In this document: piece by piece, positions 39,845 to 48,560 of the stretch
Numbering within the stretch: position 1 is the first letter of the stretch
Layout: the number at the start of each line of letters is the position of its first letter
The notes under the pieces: model-generated
Database searches by the model: none
What the model was told of the DNA's origin: nothing
Seen by the model: only the letters and a program-made list of their open reading frames with translations
NCBI RefSeq assembly: GCF_010119975.1
Contig: NZ_CP048222.1
Coordinates: 5,432,501-5,496,500, forward strand
Direction: 5' to 3'
Length of the DNA stretch: 64,000 bases
DNA from: Rhodocytophaga rosea
GTDB lineage: Bacteria > Bacteroidota > Bacteroidia > Cytophagales > 172606-1
Translations under genes and position numbers: made by a program

Positions 39845-40903
39845 TTACACATCTTGCCTACTTACGCCTTTGATTTGCAGAATAAAATCAGCACCAAATG
39901 CCAGGGAAGGCGTTTTAAATCCCGGTGTTATTTTTCCTTCAGAAACCAGATAGGCAGCTAATACAGCCGTGTGGGCAGTAAGTTCATACGCTTCGGGCGT
40001 TTGCAGCCGGGTGGTACAAACCTGACCTTTATCATCGGTTGCCTGTCCCCAAAGATACGTTTGCGCCTGTTGCCTATGTTGCAAGTCTGGACCTGTTACC
40101 TGCTCGGTTACCCGTTGCTTGAGGTATTTTTGCAGCCAGTCGGACTTGAGCAGCCAGCCAGCATAACGGGAAGCTTTAATGGCTGCAATATTTGCCAGAT
40201 TGGTGGCAGCATATACTATGATATTGGGAATATGGGTGCTGTAATAGGCTGTAGAAACATCGCCCCAGGGAATGCTTACGGCTAATTTTTCCTCATTACC
40301 AAACTGAATACGCTTGGTTTTATATCCAGAAGGTACTTTCACTAAATTGCCCTGCTGACGAATAAGACCTCCGGCATGCATATTTTCTATCATCGTAAGT
40401 GCTGTTCCTTTCGACATTTTACTTACACCAGAAAAAGCAAGCTCCAGATAGGTAGCTTCCGGTAATCGGGTTTTCAGGTGTGCTGCCAGGCAGTCGGTAG
40501 GTACCACATCAAATCCGGCTCCGGGCAAGAGTACGATACCTGCTTTTTTAGCTTGTGCATCTTTGGTGGCAATCCATTCAAACACTTCAATTTCGCCGGT
40601 AATATCGAGGTAATGCACTTTGTTCCGCAGACAGGCATATACCATCAGGCGGGAAGTTTTGAAAAAAGGTCCGGCACAATGCAGTACCGCTTTTACCTTT
40701 TGCAGGGCTTGGTCTACTTTTTCTTCCTCGTTTAAATTAAAAACCTGGTAAGGCAAGCGCAGTTCTTCAGCCAGAGTTTTGAGCTTGGCTTCGTTTCTGC
40801 CTCCCAGCAGAGGCCGGTATCCTTTTTCAACTGCCAGCCTGGTAATCAGTTCACCAGTATAACCATAAGCACCGTAAATCAGGAAAGGAATCTTATCAGG
40901 CAT
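39845..40903 (-). CDS. Saccharopine-dehydrogenase-like NAD(P)-binding oxidoreductase
   Basis: 352 residues with an N-terminal Rossmann fold: FLIYGAYGYTG (GxxGxTG-type, residues 11-17) and GGRNEAKL (~34-41) as the end of the second strand. LHCAGPFFKTSRLMVYAC (~94-111), then HYLDITGE and GIVLLPGAGFDVVPTDCLA, are hallmarks of the saccharopine dehydrogenase-like family that includes trans-acting enoyl reductases. The C-terminal half would form the substrate domain. Substrate and pathway are not evident; family members act on lipids and on amino-acid derivatives. It forms no obvious operon with its neighbours. Confidence 0.82.
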   Translation of the reverse strand: MPDKIPFLIYGAYGYTGELITRLAVEKGYRPLLGGRNEAKLKTLAEELRLPYQVFNLNEEEKVDQALQKVKAVLHCAGPFFKTSRLMVYACLRNKVHYLDITGEIEVFEWIATKDAQAKKAGIVLLPGAGFDVVPTDCLAAHLKTRLPEATYLELAFSGVSKMSKGTALTMIENMHAGGLIRQQGNLVKVPSGYKTKRIQFGNEEKLAVSIPWGDVSTAYYSTHIPNIIVYAATNLANIAAIKASRYAGWLLKSDWLQKYLKQRVTEQVTGPDLQHRQQAQTYLWGQATDDKGQVCTTRLQTPEAYELTAHTAVLAAYLVSEGKITPGFKTPSLAFGADFILQIKGVSRQDV

Positions 40904-41039
40904 TCATCAAGGTGTTTAGAACGGCAAAATACAAGGACTGCTTTTAAAATCAAATCCGAGGCGTGAGCGATGAATAAATAGAATTGAGTGCAGTTAGTTA
41001 TTTCAAAATGGATACACTTCATAATTATCCGGCAAAATT

Positions 41040-41087
41040 GACTATAAAACAATAGGTATCAATTCTCGCTTAAGAACTGATACCTAT
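41040..41087 (-). terminator. Terminator of the glf-glycosyltransferase operon
   Basis: ATAGGTATCA (41052-41061) and TGATACCTAT (41078-41087) form a 10-bp stem. On the minus strand the stem is followed by TTGTTTTATA, just after the stop codon of the mutase gene. Confidence 0.75.
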
Positions 41088-41123
41088 ATGCATCATATTA
41101 TTTACTTTCCGGATCTCTTCTTG

Positions 41124-42272
41124 TTAAGCAGATAAATGCGATTTCCAGCCATTGGTACGCTTTACTGCTATATCAGCCAGATTATGCTGAGTGATTTTAC
41201 TATATGTAGAAAGAGCTTGTGCCACTACCTGATCCATATTGTAATATTTATAGGTAGCCAGTCGTCCTACAAAATGTACATCCGGCGTTTCATCGGCTAA
41301 AGACTTATATTTCTGATACAGTTCTGCATTTTCTGGTTTTGGTACCGGATAATACGGATCACTGTTCCAGCAAGGGTATTCATACGTAACGCTTGTTTTT
41401 TCATGCGTTTGTCCGGTCAGGTGTTTGTATTCTGTGATCCGGGTATACTCATGCTCATTCGGATAGTTTACTACCGCTACCTGCTGAAACTCTCTGGTAT
41501 CATAGGTTTTATGTACAAACTGTAATGAACGGTACGGCAGCTTTCCATAGCAATAGTCGAAATACTCATCTACCGGACCGGTAAAGATCATCTTCTTGAA
41601 AGGAATAATATCTTTCACAGCCTTATAATCGGTATTAAGCATAACATGAATATTCGGATGCGTAATCATTTTTTCAAACATCCGGGTATAGCCATGGAGC
41701 GGCATTGCCTGATGGGCATCTGTAAAATAGCGGTCATCCTGATTGGTACGGGTCGGAATACGTGAAGTTACCATTTTATCCAGCTCCGAAGGGTCCATTC
41801 CCCATTGTTTACGGGTATAGTTCCGGAAGAATTTCTCATATAAATCCCGGCCTACCTGGCTTACTACTACATCTTCGGAGGTGCGGATATTTTTAACATC
41901 TTCTTTGATCGAATCGAAGAATTTTTCCAGTTCTTCAGAAGTAAGATTCAGGTTATATAGTTTATTAACGGTATCTAAGTTAATTGGGATAGGAAGCAAC
42001 TTGCCATCTACGGTAGTAAGTACCCGGTGCTCATAGGGACGCCATTGGGTAAACCGCGACAAATAGCCAAATACTTCCGGAGAGTTGGTATGGAAAATAT
42101 GTGGGCCGTATTTATGAATCAGAATTCCGGCATCATCATAATAATCGTAGGCATTGCCGCCAATATGATTGCGCTTGTCAATGATAAGAACTTTTTTTCC
42201 GGCATCATTAGCGAGGCGTTCTGCCAGGACACTTCCTGCAAAACCCGCCCCTACAATTAAGTAATCGAACAT
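41124..42272 (-). CDS. glf: UDP-galactopyranose mutase
   Basis: A 382-residue flavoprotein, the usual length for the bacterial enzyme. It interconverts UDP-galactopyranose and UDP-galactofuranose in the cytoplasm and so feeds galactofuranose into surface glycans. The FAD-binding motif GAGFAGS is at 8-14, followed by IDKRNHIGGNAYDYY and KYGPHIFHT, all diagnostic. The C-terminal part includes YFDYCYGKLPYRSL and FVGRLATYKYYNMDQV, which carry active-site Tyr and Arg residues in this family. It lies 20 bp after the glycosyltransferase gene on the same strand, so the two are surely one operon. Confidence 0.96.
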   Translation of the reverse strand: MFDYLIVGAGFAGSVLAERLANDAGKKVLIIDKRNHIGGNAYDYYDDAGILIHKYGPHIFHTNSPEVFGYLSRFTQWRPYEHRVLTTVDGKLLPIPINLDTVNKLYNLNLTSEELEKFFDSIKEDVKNIRTSEDVVVSQVGRDLYEKFFRNYTRKQWGMDPSELDKMVTSRIPTRTNQDDRYFTDAHQAMPLHGYTRMFEKMITHPNIHVMLNTDYKAVKDIIPFKKMIFTGPVDEYFDYCYGKLPYRSLQFVHKTYDTREFQQVAVVNYPNEHEYTRITEYKHLTGQTHEKTSVTYEYPCWNSDPYYPVPKPENAELYQKYKSLADETPDVHFVGRLATYKYYNMDQVVAQALSTYSKITQHNLADIAVKRTNGWKSHLSA

Positions 42273-42292
42273 AGCTTTGTGTTTGTTTAAGG

Positions 42293-43585
42293 TTAAAATT
42301 GTTGTACTCCCGATTTGCTGTTCTCATTTTTACTCATGAGCTGGCTACAGATCAAATGAGTCATATGCGCCCATGTTTTATCCCAGGAAAGCTGCGACAA
42401 AAACTGGTCTACATCAGCCTGCCATTTGGTATCTGATGTTTGTATCAAAGCTTTTTCGATGGCATCTACAAATTCTTCTGCCGTAGCAGCAATATGTACC
42501 AGACCTAGTTCTCCATATGGTTTTATTACATCCCGGATGGGCGTAGACACCACCGGTTTTCCGGCAGATAAATATTCCGGAGTTTTGGTCGGGCTTATAA
42601 ATTTAGTCGATTCGTTCATGGCAAAAGGCAGCAAAGCTACATCCCAACCACTTAAATAGGCAGGCAGTTCTTTATATGATTTCATGCCCGGATAATGCAG
42701 ATTAGGATACTGAGGTAAGCTAGCCGGATCAATTTTTACTACCGGACCTAACAGAATAATATGCCAGTCAGGACGCATACGGGCAACTTCACTTACCAGT
42801 TCAATGTCCATGCGCTCGTCAATCACACCATAAAATCCCATCCGTGGATGTGGAATATCCTTTTGATCTGCGGGCTGTGGCAATTCATTTTTAGCCTGAG
42901 CAAAATGTTCCCGTTCAATACTACTGGGAAAAGCGTATACAGCCTGATGACGGCTTTTTTTAGATTCATACAAGCTTTGTCCGCCAGTAAATACCAGGTC
43001 AGCTCTTCTGAATAGCTCTTTTTCCCGGTCAATCAATTGTGGAGGTGCTCCGGCAAAGGCAGAGAGTTCATCCATACAATCATAAACCGTTACAGTGGGC
43101 TTCAGGTGTCCGCTAAAGCTGAGTGCCATAGGTGTATAATACCAGGCAATAAACTGGCGGATTCCTTGTTGCTCCAATAATTCATCTACCAGCTGTTTTT
43201 GCATCTGGTCGATCTCTTCTCCTGAACGGCCTCCCGGCAAATGCGGAACAGCAATCCATAGCTTTTCACCCCGGCTGCTTATATCCATTCTGGGTTCGGC
43301 CGCATCGAATATAGGTTCTTCCACAACGAATACCCGGATTTGCTTGCCAAAGCGGCTCAGTAAATGCTGTGGGCGTTGAAACACAAAGTCCCAGCGTAAA
43401 TGAGAAAAACACACAAGATCAGGTAAAGGTTGAGCTAAGTCAGCAAAAGAAACCCACGACTCCCCGTTGGTTGTCTTTGTTTTACCTGCCACTTCTGAAA
43501 AATAATCTACCTGCTTGGCAGGCACATGCACATCTGTTTCGTCCCTACCTGGTGTAGGAATAGTTTGGTTGAATGTTGAATTCAT
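42293..43585 (-). CDS. Glycosyltransferase, GT4/TuaH-like
   Basis: 430 residues. The N-terminal ~50 residues are low in hydrophobicity and may be a linker. The first nucleotide-fold domain starts with DLVCFSHLRWDFVFQRPQHL (~57-76), found in TuaH-like transferases, and includes TVYDCMDELSAF. The second domain has MGFYGVIDERMD and HIILLGPV, then the donor-sugar loop FISPTKTPEYLSAGKPVVST, which matches the GT-B donor-site pattern of an acidic residue followed by G-x-P-V-(V/I). With UDP-galactofuranose made by the next gene, this enzyme is a good candidate for attaching galactofuranose or a related sugar. The acceptor is unknown. Confidence 0.85.
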   Translation of the reverse strand: MNSTFNQTIPTPGRDETDVHVPAKQVDYFSEVAGKTKTTNGESWVSFADLAQPLPDLVCFSHLRWDFVFQRPQHLLSRFGKQIRVFVVEEPIFDAAEPRMDISSRGEKLWIAVPHLPGGRSGEEIDQMQKQLVDELLEQQGIRQFIAWYYTPMALSFSGHLKPTVTVYDCMDELSAFAGAPPQLIDREKELFRRADLVFTGGQSLYESKKSRHQAVYAFPSSIEREHFAQAKNELPQPADQKDIPHPRMGFYGVIDERMDIELVSEVARMRPDWHIILLGPVVKIDPASLPQYPNLHYPGMKSYKELPAYLSGWDVALLPFAMNESTKFISPTKTPEYLSAGKPVVSTPIRDVIKPYGELGLVHIAATAEEFVDAIEKALIQTSDTKWQADVDQFLSQLSWDKTWAHMTHLICSQLMSKNENSKSGVQQF

Positions 43586-44355
43586 CTATTTACGTAAAAT
43601 TAAAAGTATTCACTCCGTCCGGCTATCAGCAGACCGGTTTTGCGGCTTGGAAATCTAGGTAGCCTGCTAAAAAATAAACTCAATTGCAATGCAGGGAGAT
43701 ATATTTTAAAAAGCTATTTCAGGAAGCCCTGAAATATTCGAGCTAATCTACCTTCCTGGGAATTATTTTATTCGTAGTGTAAGTATCCCAGGTATTGCTA
43801 CCTGCCAGCCAGGATACTCTGTACTTCAGCTTTATTCAGTATTATCAGGGATCTGGATGTATATTCTCAATCATCCAAGAAGAATTTTTGCCCTGTCTGA
43901 ACTAAGGGGTTATACGCAGGCAGGCATGTTTTGGTTGTATTTGCAGATTTGTATAGGGAAAATAATAACTATACAATATTCATATCCTGAAAAGTAACAT
44001 TCCTCCAGGTAAAAATAGTTACCTTTTTACCATTTAGTTCAAAATTCAATTGATGTCTATTTTTCTGATAATTAGATTTTTATGTGAATCTGTGTAGGAT
44101 GCGTCAATAAATAAGCCATATGGAACTTCCAAGTGAAGGGGAAAATCTCGAAGTTAAGCCGTTACCTTTTAGTGAAATTTTTGAAAAAATATTTCATGTA
44201 TGAAAATAGTGTCAATGGGGAATAATTTCCAGGAATAAGCTTATAATTTTGAATTAGAAAAATTTAAAAAATACCTCTGCTAATTTTTAAATTTTAATTG
44301 ATTCAGGAACAAGAATTGCAGGATAAAAATAAGCATATCCCCTCTTAGAATATTT
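43586..44355. other. 770-bp intergenic region between divergent sugar genes
   Basis: No coding sequence is convincing here. It is AT-rich, especially from 44150 to 44350. Two weak dyads are visible: CCTGGGA / TCCCAGG (43755-43761 and 43786-43792) and AGGTA / TACCT (43790-43803). Promoters for the glycosyltransferase (leftward) and the family-1-like glycosidase (rightward) must lie here, but I cannot place them. Confidence 0.5.
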
Positions 44356-45591
44356 ATGAATAAATTCATGTTTGCCACCGGCATCGAAAACAGTTACCCT
44401 ACTATCAAATTACCCAACGGATCTGTGAAGCGTGTGGATGAAATGGAGAAAGCCGGTCATTATCAGCACTGGTATGAGGATTTCAGACTCGTGAAAGAAA
44501 GTGGTATAGAATTTTTGCGGTATGGACCGCCTTTTTATAAAACCTTTGTAGCTCCTGGTGTATATGACTGGAGTTTTACTGATGATACGTTTCATGTGAT
44601 GCAGGAGATGGGCATTACGCCCATTGTAGACCTTTGTCATTTTGGAGTGCCCGACTGGCTGGAAAACTTCCAGAACCCTGATTTTCCCATGCATTTTATG
44701 GAATATGCCAGGGCATTTGCCAGACGTTTCCCTTACCTGAAACTGTATACGCCGATCAATGAAATTTTTATTACAGCCATGTTCTCTGCCCAGTATGGCT
44801 GGTGGAATGAAAGGTTGCACAGTGAACACAGCTACGTAACAGCGCTTAAGAATTTGTGTAAAGCCAATTTACTGGCCATGCAAGCTATTCTGGAAGTGCA
44901 ACCCAAAGCTGTATTTATTCAGAGTGAATCCTGTGAGTATTTTCATGCGGAAGATCCCAGCTGCCAGAAAAGAGCTGATTTTCTGAACATGAAGCGTTTT
45001 CTGCCCCTTGATTTAACGGTTGGTTATGCTTCCAGTACAGAAGTGCAGAAATATCTTTTCCAGCATGGCATGACCAAACAGGAATATAGCTGGTTCCGCA
45101 ATAATCCTTGCCCTGGTACATGTGTAATTGGTACCGATTATTATTATACCAACGAACACATGGTGCATCCCAACGGACATACTTCTGCATCCGGCGACTT
45201 ATTCGGCTATTATGTAATTGCCCAGCAATATTATAAGCGCTACCGATTGCCTATGATGCATACAGAAACTAATATGAAAGAACCCAATTCAGTGGAGTGG
45301 TTGAAGAAACAATGGGCAAACTTGGTAAGACTCAGAATGGATGGAGTTCCGGTAATTGGCTTTACCTGGTATAGCTTAGTAGACCAGGTAGACTGGGATA
45401 CAGCGCTCCGTGAAGACAATGGACATGTAAATTCCCTGGGTATGTATGACATGAATCGTAATGTACGTCCTCTAGGACTTGCCTACCAGAACCTGATCAG
45501 AGACTGGAGCCATATAGCTGAATTGAAATGGGATTCAACTCTATTAAAGACAAACAAGTATGCTAAAAAGCTTGAATTAGTAAAAGCGTAA
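44356..45591 (+). CDS. Family-1-like glycosyl hydrolase
   Basis: 411 residues, cytoplasmic (no signal peptide), in the clan GH-A fold. The acid/base motif is YTPINEIF (Glu136) and the nucleophile motif is MMHTETNM (Glu304), each at the end of a barrel strand. VDLCHFGVPDWL (~91-102) corresponds to the family-1 strand-3 His region. It is shorter than classical beta-glucosidases (about 450 residues). Comparable proteins occur beside sugar-nucleotide and glycosyltransferase genes, and here it is divergent from a TuaH-like transferase and glf, so a role in making or remodelling a surface glycan is more likely than in catabolism. That is inference from context. Confidence 0.8.
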   Translation: MNKFMFATGIENSYPTIKLPNGSVKRVDEMEKAGHYQHWYEDFRLVKESGIEFLRYGPPFYKTFVAPGVYDWSFTDDTFHVMQEMGITPIVDLCHFGVPDWLENFQNPDFPMHFMEYARAFARRFPYLKLYTPINEIFITAMFSAQYGWWNERLHSEHSYVTALKNLCKANLLAMQAILEVQPKAVFIQSESCEYFHAEDPSCQKRADFLNMKRFLPLDLTVGYASSTEVQKYLFQHGMTKQEYSWFRNNPCPGTCVIGTDYYYTNEHMVHPNGHTSASGDLFGYYVIAQQYYKRYRLPMMHTETNMKEPNSVEWLKKQWANLVRLRMDGVPVIGFTWYSLVDQVDWDTALREDNGHVNSLGMYDMNRNVRPLGLAYQNLIRDWSHIAELKWDSTLLKTNKYAKKLELVKA

Positions 45592-45650
45592 TGTAACGAT
45601 TTCACTGATTTAAGAGTAATATAAGAGTATTAACCCGATGTACACTTTTC

Positions 45651-45678
45651 CAGCCCATCTTTAGGATGGGCTTTTTTA
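45651..45678 (+). terminator. Rho-independent terminator after the family-1-like hydrolase
   Basis: AGCCCATC / GATGGGCT (45652-45659 and 45665-45672) followed by TTTTTTATTTT. It lies between converging genes. Confidence 0.85.
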
Positions 45679-45701
45679 TTTTATAACCCCCTATTACGCA
45701 T

Positions 45702-46214
45702 TCACAATTCAAGTTTCATGAGAAAGTCAGTTTGCTGGTCAGTTCCCAGAACAAACCCATGCGAACCAAATATTTCAAATCCCCATTTCTGGTAAAATTG
45801 AATGGCTTTCTGGTTATGTTCCCACACACCTAACCACAGCACTTCACAGCCTTTTTGCCTGGCCATTTCGATGCTGGCGGCCATCAATTCTTTGCCTATC
45901 TGTTTGCCCTGAAACTGGCTCAGTACATATATTCTTTCAATCTCTATATGTTTTCGGCCTTTAAGCTCTATTGGTTCTTCTCCGGTACGCAGCTTTACAT
46001 AGCCAGCCACTTCTTCCTCGTGTTCAGCTACATAAAAATGAGAATTGTTATCCTCAAACTCCTGTTTTAGTTTTTCATTCGTGAAGTTGGCAGACAAGTA
46101 TAGTTGCATATCTGACTCGGTATTGTGCCTGGCAAAAGTCTCATAAAATGCCTGTTTACCCACTTGTGTTAAGGTATCTATGTCTTGATAGGAAGCAGTT
46201 CTAATTTGTGTCAT
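45702..46214 (-). CDS. GNAT-family N-acetyltransferase
   Basis: 170 residues covering a single GNAT domain. The acetyl-CoA pyrophosphate loop is QFQGKQIGKELM, matching Q/R-x-x-G-x-G/A at about 105-110. IERIYVLSQF gives the preceding beta-4 strand, and WLGVWEHNQKAIQFYQKWGF matches the beta-5 to alpha-4 region with the common (N)xxAxxFYxKxGF signature. The acceptor, an amine on a protein, drug or small molecule, cannot be told. It is not tightly linked to its neighbours: 219 bp separate it from the next gene upstream. Confidence 0.88.
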   Translation of the reverse strand: MTQIRTASYQDIDTLTQVGKQAFYETFARHNTESDMQLYLSANFTNEKLKQEFEDNNSHFYVAEHEEEVAGYVKLRTGEEPIELKGRKHIEIERIYVLSQFQGKQIGKELMAASIEMARQKGCEVLWLGVWEHNQKAIQFYQKWGFEIFGSHGFVLGTDQQTDFLMKLEL

Positions 46215-46433
46215 TGCGGTTAACAGGAGTTCATATGGCCAGATGGCAGTATAAAATACAAATGATAAGTAAAGTGAAATCTATGCTTTCTGCAAACTAA
46301 AAATTATAATTATTAAACTTTTATAAGGCTCTATAAATAAACAAGCCATATTTAAAACAGCGTTTAATTATGGCTTATCGATCGAAAGGGAGAATAATAT
46401 TAACTTAATAAAGACCCCAGTATGGTCAGTGGG

Positions 46434-47018
46434 CTACTTTTTAAGTTTTGTAATGTCGCAAAGCATATCCGAATGAATATTGAGGCCAATATTGGTAAGG
46501 TTGTATACATGTTCACTTGCCACCAGATATACGATCTCGCAAATTTCACGTTCCGAAAAATAGTAAGCTAACTTTTTAAATGTACCGGGGTTTACTTGTT
46601 TGTCTTTTGTGAGTTCAGTTGCATAATCAAGGGCGGCTTTTTCTCTTTCGGAAAATAACAGGCTGGAGCGGTAATTCACCAGTTCATTGATTTTTTCTTC
46701 ATTCATGGATGCTTGTATGGCTGTCGCCCGGCTTATATCGATACAAAACAGGCATATATTAAGCTGTGCTACATGCTGCCGGATCAACAAAACCATCTCT
46801 TCAGGTAATACCAGCTTTTTGTCTAACTGGGAAATCTTTGCATAGAACTTGCCAAATGCGGTTGGCAACCTGGCAGAATGTACTTTTAAGGGCATCAACA
46901 CTTTGCCAAAATATTTTTTTGTGAAAAAGTAAGCCAGTTTCATTCCCAAACTGTTAGGGTTTTCAATAGGAGCAAGAAAGGTTTCCATTTGATTAAAATA
47001 AGAGTTTAAAATTTTCAA
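46434..47018 (-). CDS. Carboxymuconolactone decarboxylase / AhpD-like protein
   Basis: A 194-residue all-helical protein. The redox motif CLFC (Cys89, Cys92) in the context NICLFCIDISRA fits the AhpD-like branch of the carboxymuconolactone decarboxylase family, whose two cysteines reduce peroxides or partner proteins. FSEREKAALDYATELTK (~125-141) is the second conserved helix of this family. It is the third gene of a minus-strand cluster behind the ECF41 sigma factor and the DoxX-like gene. Proteins of this family are standard ECF41 targets, so this is the likely effector of the module. Confidence 0.85.
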   Translation of the reverse strand: MKILNSYFNQMETFLAPIENPNSLGMKLAYFFTKKYFGKVLMPLKVHSARLPTAFGKFYAKISQLDKKLVLPEEMVLLIRQHVAQLNICLFCIDISRATAIQASMNEEKINELVNYRSSLLFSEREKAALDYATELTKDKQVNPGTFKKLAYYFSEREICEIVYLVASEHVYNLTNIGLNIHSDMLCDITKLKK

Positions 47019-47045
47019 CAGAAGGATTATATATTCAGGCTACTT

Positions 47046-47459
47046 CTAGATAAGTCTTCTGTTTTGTGGCCGTAGCGCCCATGAAATAAGGGTAAGTACT
47101 CCGAACAATAATGACCAAATGGATTTGTCCAGGCCATCTCCAACGGCCAAATGTGAAATAAAGGCACCCATGAACAGAACAGTAACTCCGGCATATGCCC
47201 ATTCTTTTAACAGGCGGAATCCTGGAATACTGATCACTACTGCCGCTGCCACTTTGCTAACCGCCAAAATTGTAGCCAGATAAAGCGGATATCCCAGGTG
47301 CCTTAAAATTTCATACACGTACCCCTGATTGAGTACATTAAAATCCCAGAGAGCACCATAGATCAGCTCAAATACGATAAATGCGGTTACAAGCCAGTAA
47401 GCAATAACTCTGGCTTTAAGATAATTGCCCAGAGCAGGGCTGTGTGTGAGTGATGACAT
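47046..47459 (-). CDS. DoxX-like integral membrane protein
   Basis: 137 residues with four predicted membrane helices: about 18-35, 55-73 (YPLYLATILAVSKVAAAVVI), 85-102 and 112-127. GYPLYLATILAVSKVAAAVV, followed by LLKEWAYAGVTVLFMGAF, is typical of the DoxX-like family of Bacteroidota. The biochemical role of such proteins is uncertain; some act with redox or quinone systems. It lies between the sigma factor gene (11 bp gap) and the AhpD-like gene (27 bp gap), so all three are one operon. Confidence 0.82.
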   Translation of the reverse strand: MSSLTHSPALGNYLKARVIAYWLVTAFIVFELIYGALWDFNVLNQGYVYEILRHLGYPLYLATILAVSKVAAAVVISIPGFRLLKEWAYAGVTVLFMGAFISHLAVGDGLDKSIWSLLFGVLTLISWALRPQNRRLI

Positions 47460-47470
47460 GGTTTATTTGT

Positions 47471-48355
47471 TTAGGGTTTAAATTGCTTTGACAATAATTT
47501 TAACTTATCCGGGTCCAGGACCACATGAATTTGTTGAAGAGTGCCGAGTTCAGGATGCAAATTAAACACCTGGCAGGAGGTCAGACGGTCTCTCACATAA
47601 GACAAGAGGGCAGGCTGATGATTGACGGTGATGTACTCTAACCTTGCAGAAAGGAGATATTTCTGGTAGATCACCATTTGTAAAGCAGCTACCTGGCTTG
47701 CTCCGGCACATTCTTTGGCAGCAAGCGGTATCTTGCCTCCTCCATCCGCATAAAATTGAATGTCGGCTGCCATTATACTTTCCAATTGTTGAATATCCCG
47801 CCGGCGGATGGCACCCAGGAAACGCTCTAGTACATCCCGTTCATGGGCATCTGGTGGCCTGTTGTGTCTGGGAAGGGGCTTCTGTATACTTGCTTTTGCC
47901 CGGCTGAGTAATTTACGCAAGTGTTCTTCGGTAATAGATAAGATTCCGGCAATCTCAAGGTGGGAATAATCGAAGCTCTCACGCAGGATAAATACGGCCC
48001 GTTCCCTGGCATTCAATCGCTCCATTAACGCTAGTAATGAATAAGATAATATTTCATTCAAATGAAGATTTTTATCGGCTGTATCGTCGCTGGCTACAGG
48101 TTCGGGTAACCATATGTCATCTTTACGCCTTGTTTTTTTCCGCCGGGTTTTCAGATTGATGGCGAAATTGATAACTGATCTGATTAGATAATTTTTTTCG
48201 TCGGTAATGTGTTCTTTGGTAGCAGAAAGATGCTTTGTTAACACTTCCTGAACGGTGTCTCTGGCATCTTCTACGGCCCCAAGAATATTGTAAGCATAGG
48301 GAAAAAGAACATCTGTGTACTTTTCATCGATTATATAGCCGGAGTCTGGTGTCAT
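47471..48355 (-). CDS. ECF41-type RNA polymerase sigma factor with SnoaL-like C-terminal domain
   Basis: 294 residues. Sigma regions 2 (~8-70) and 4 (~103-158, with SHLEIAGILSITEEHLRKLL as the helix-turn-helix) are followed by a SnoaL-like domain (~175-290). The three signature motifs of the ECF41 group are present: WLPEP (82-86) in the linker, DGGGK (204-208), and DPDKL (281-285, usually NPDKL). In this group the C-terminal extension modulates activity and no separate membrane anti-sigma factor is needed; none is seen here. It heads an operon with DoxX-like and AhpD-like genes, the classic ECF41 context. I could not find a clear ECF41 promoter in front of it. Confidence 0.9.
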   Translation of the reverse strand: MTPDSGYIIDEKYTDVLFPYAYNILGAVEDARDTVQEVLTKHLSATKEHITDEKNYLIRSVINFAINLKTRRKKTRRKDDIWLPEPVASDDTADKNLHLNEILSYSLLALMERLNARERAVFILRESFDYSHLEIAGILSITEEHLRKLLSRAKASIQKPLPRHNRPPDAHERDVLERFLGAIRRRDIQQLESIMAADIQFYADGGGKIPLAAKECAGASQVAALQMVIYQKYLLSARLEYITVNHQPALLSYVRDRLTSCQVFNLHPELGTLQQIHVVLDPDKLKLLSKQFKP

Positions 48356-48560
48356 AGTAAATAATTTGAATGATTATCTGGAACAAGTGCACAAGTAATT
48401 GCTAATAATATTCTAAACGAATGTGCTCCTGAACTTGCTTTGGAAGAAGACAAGTACGCACCAAAAAACGTGACAAATTTTTTTAAGAAATACGAATTAT
48501 TTTAATTGGCCTTAGAGAGAAAGGGTTAATTCTCTATTTTTAGAGAAGCTATCTCAATCC

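Noticed and set aside
43586-44355. Small RNA or riboswitch in the 770-bp gap
   Set aside because: Only two weak short dyads are present and no known riboswitch core is recognisable.
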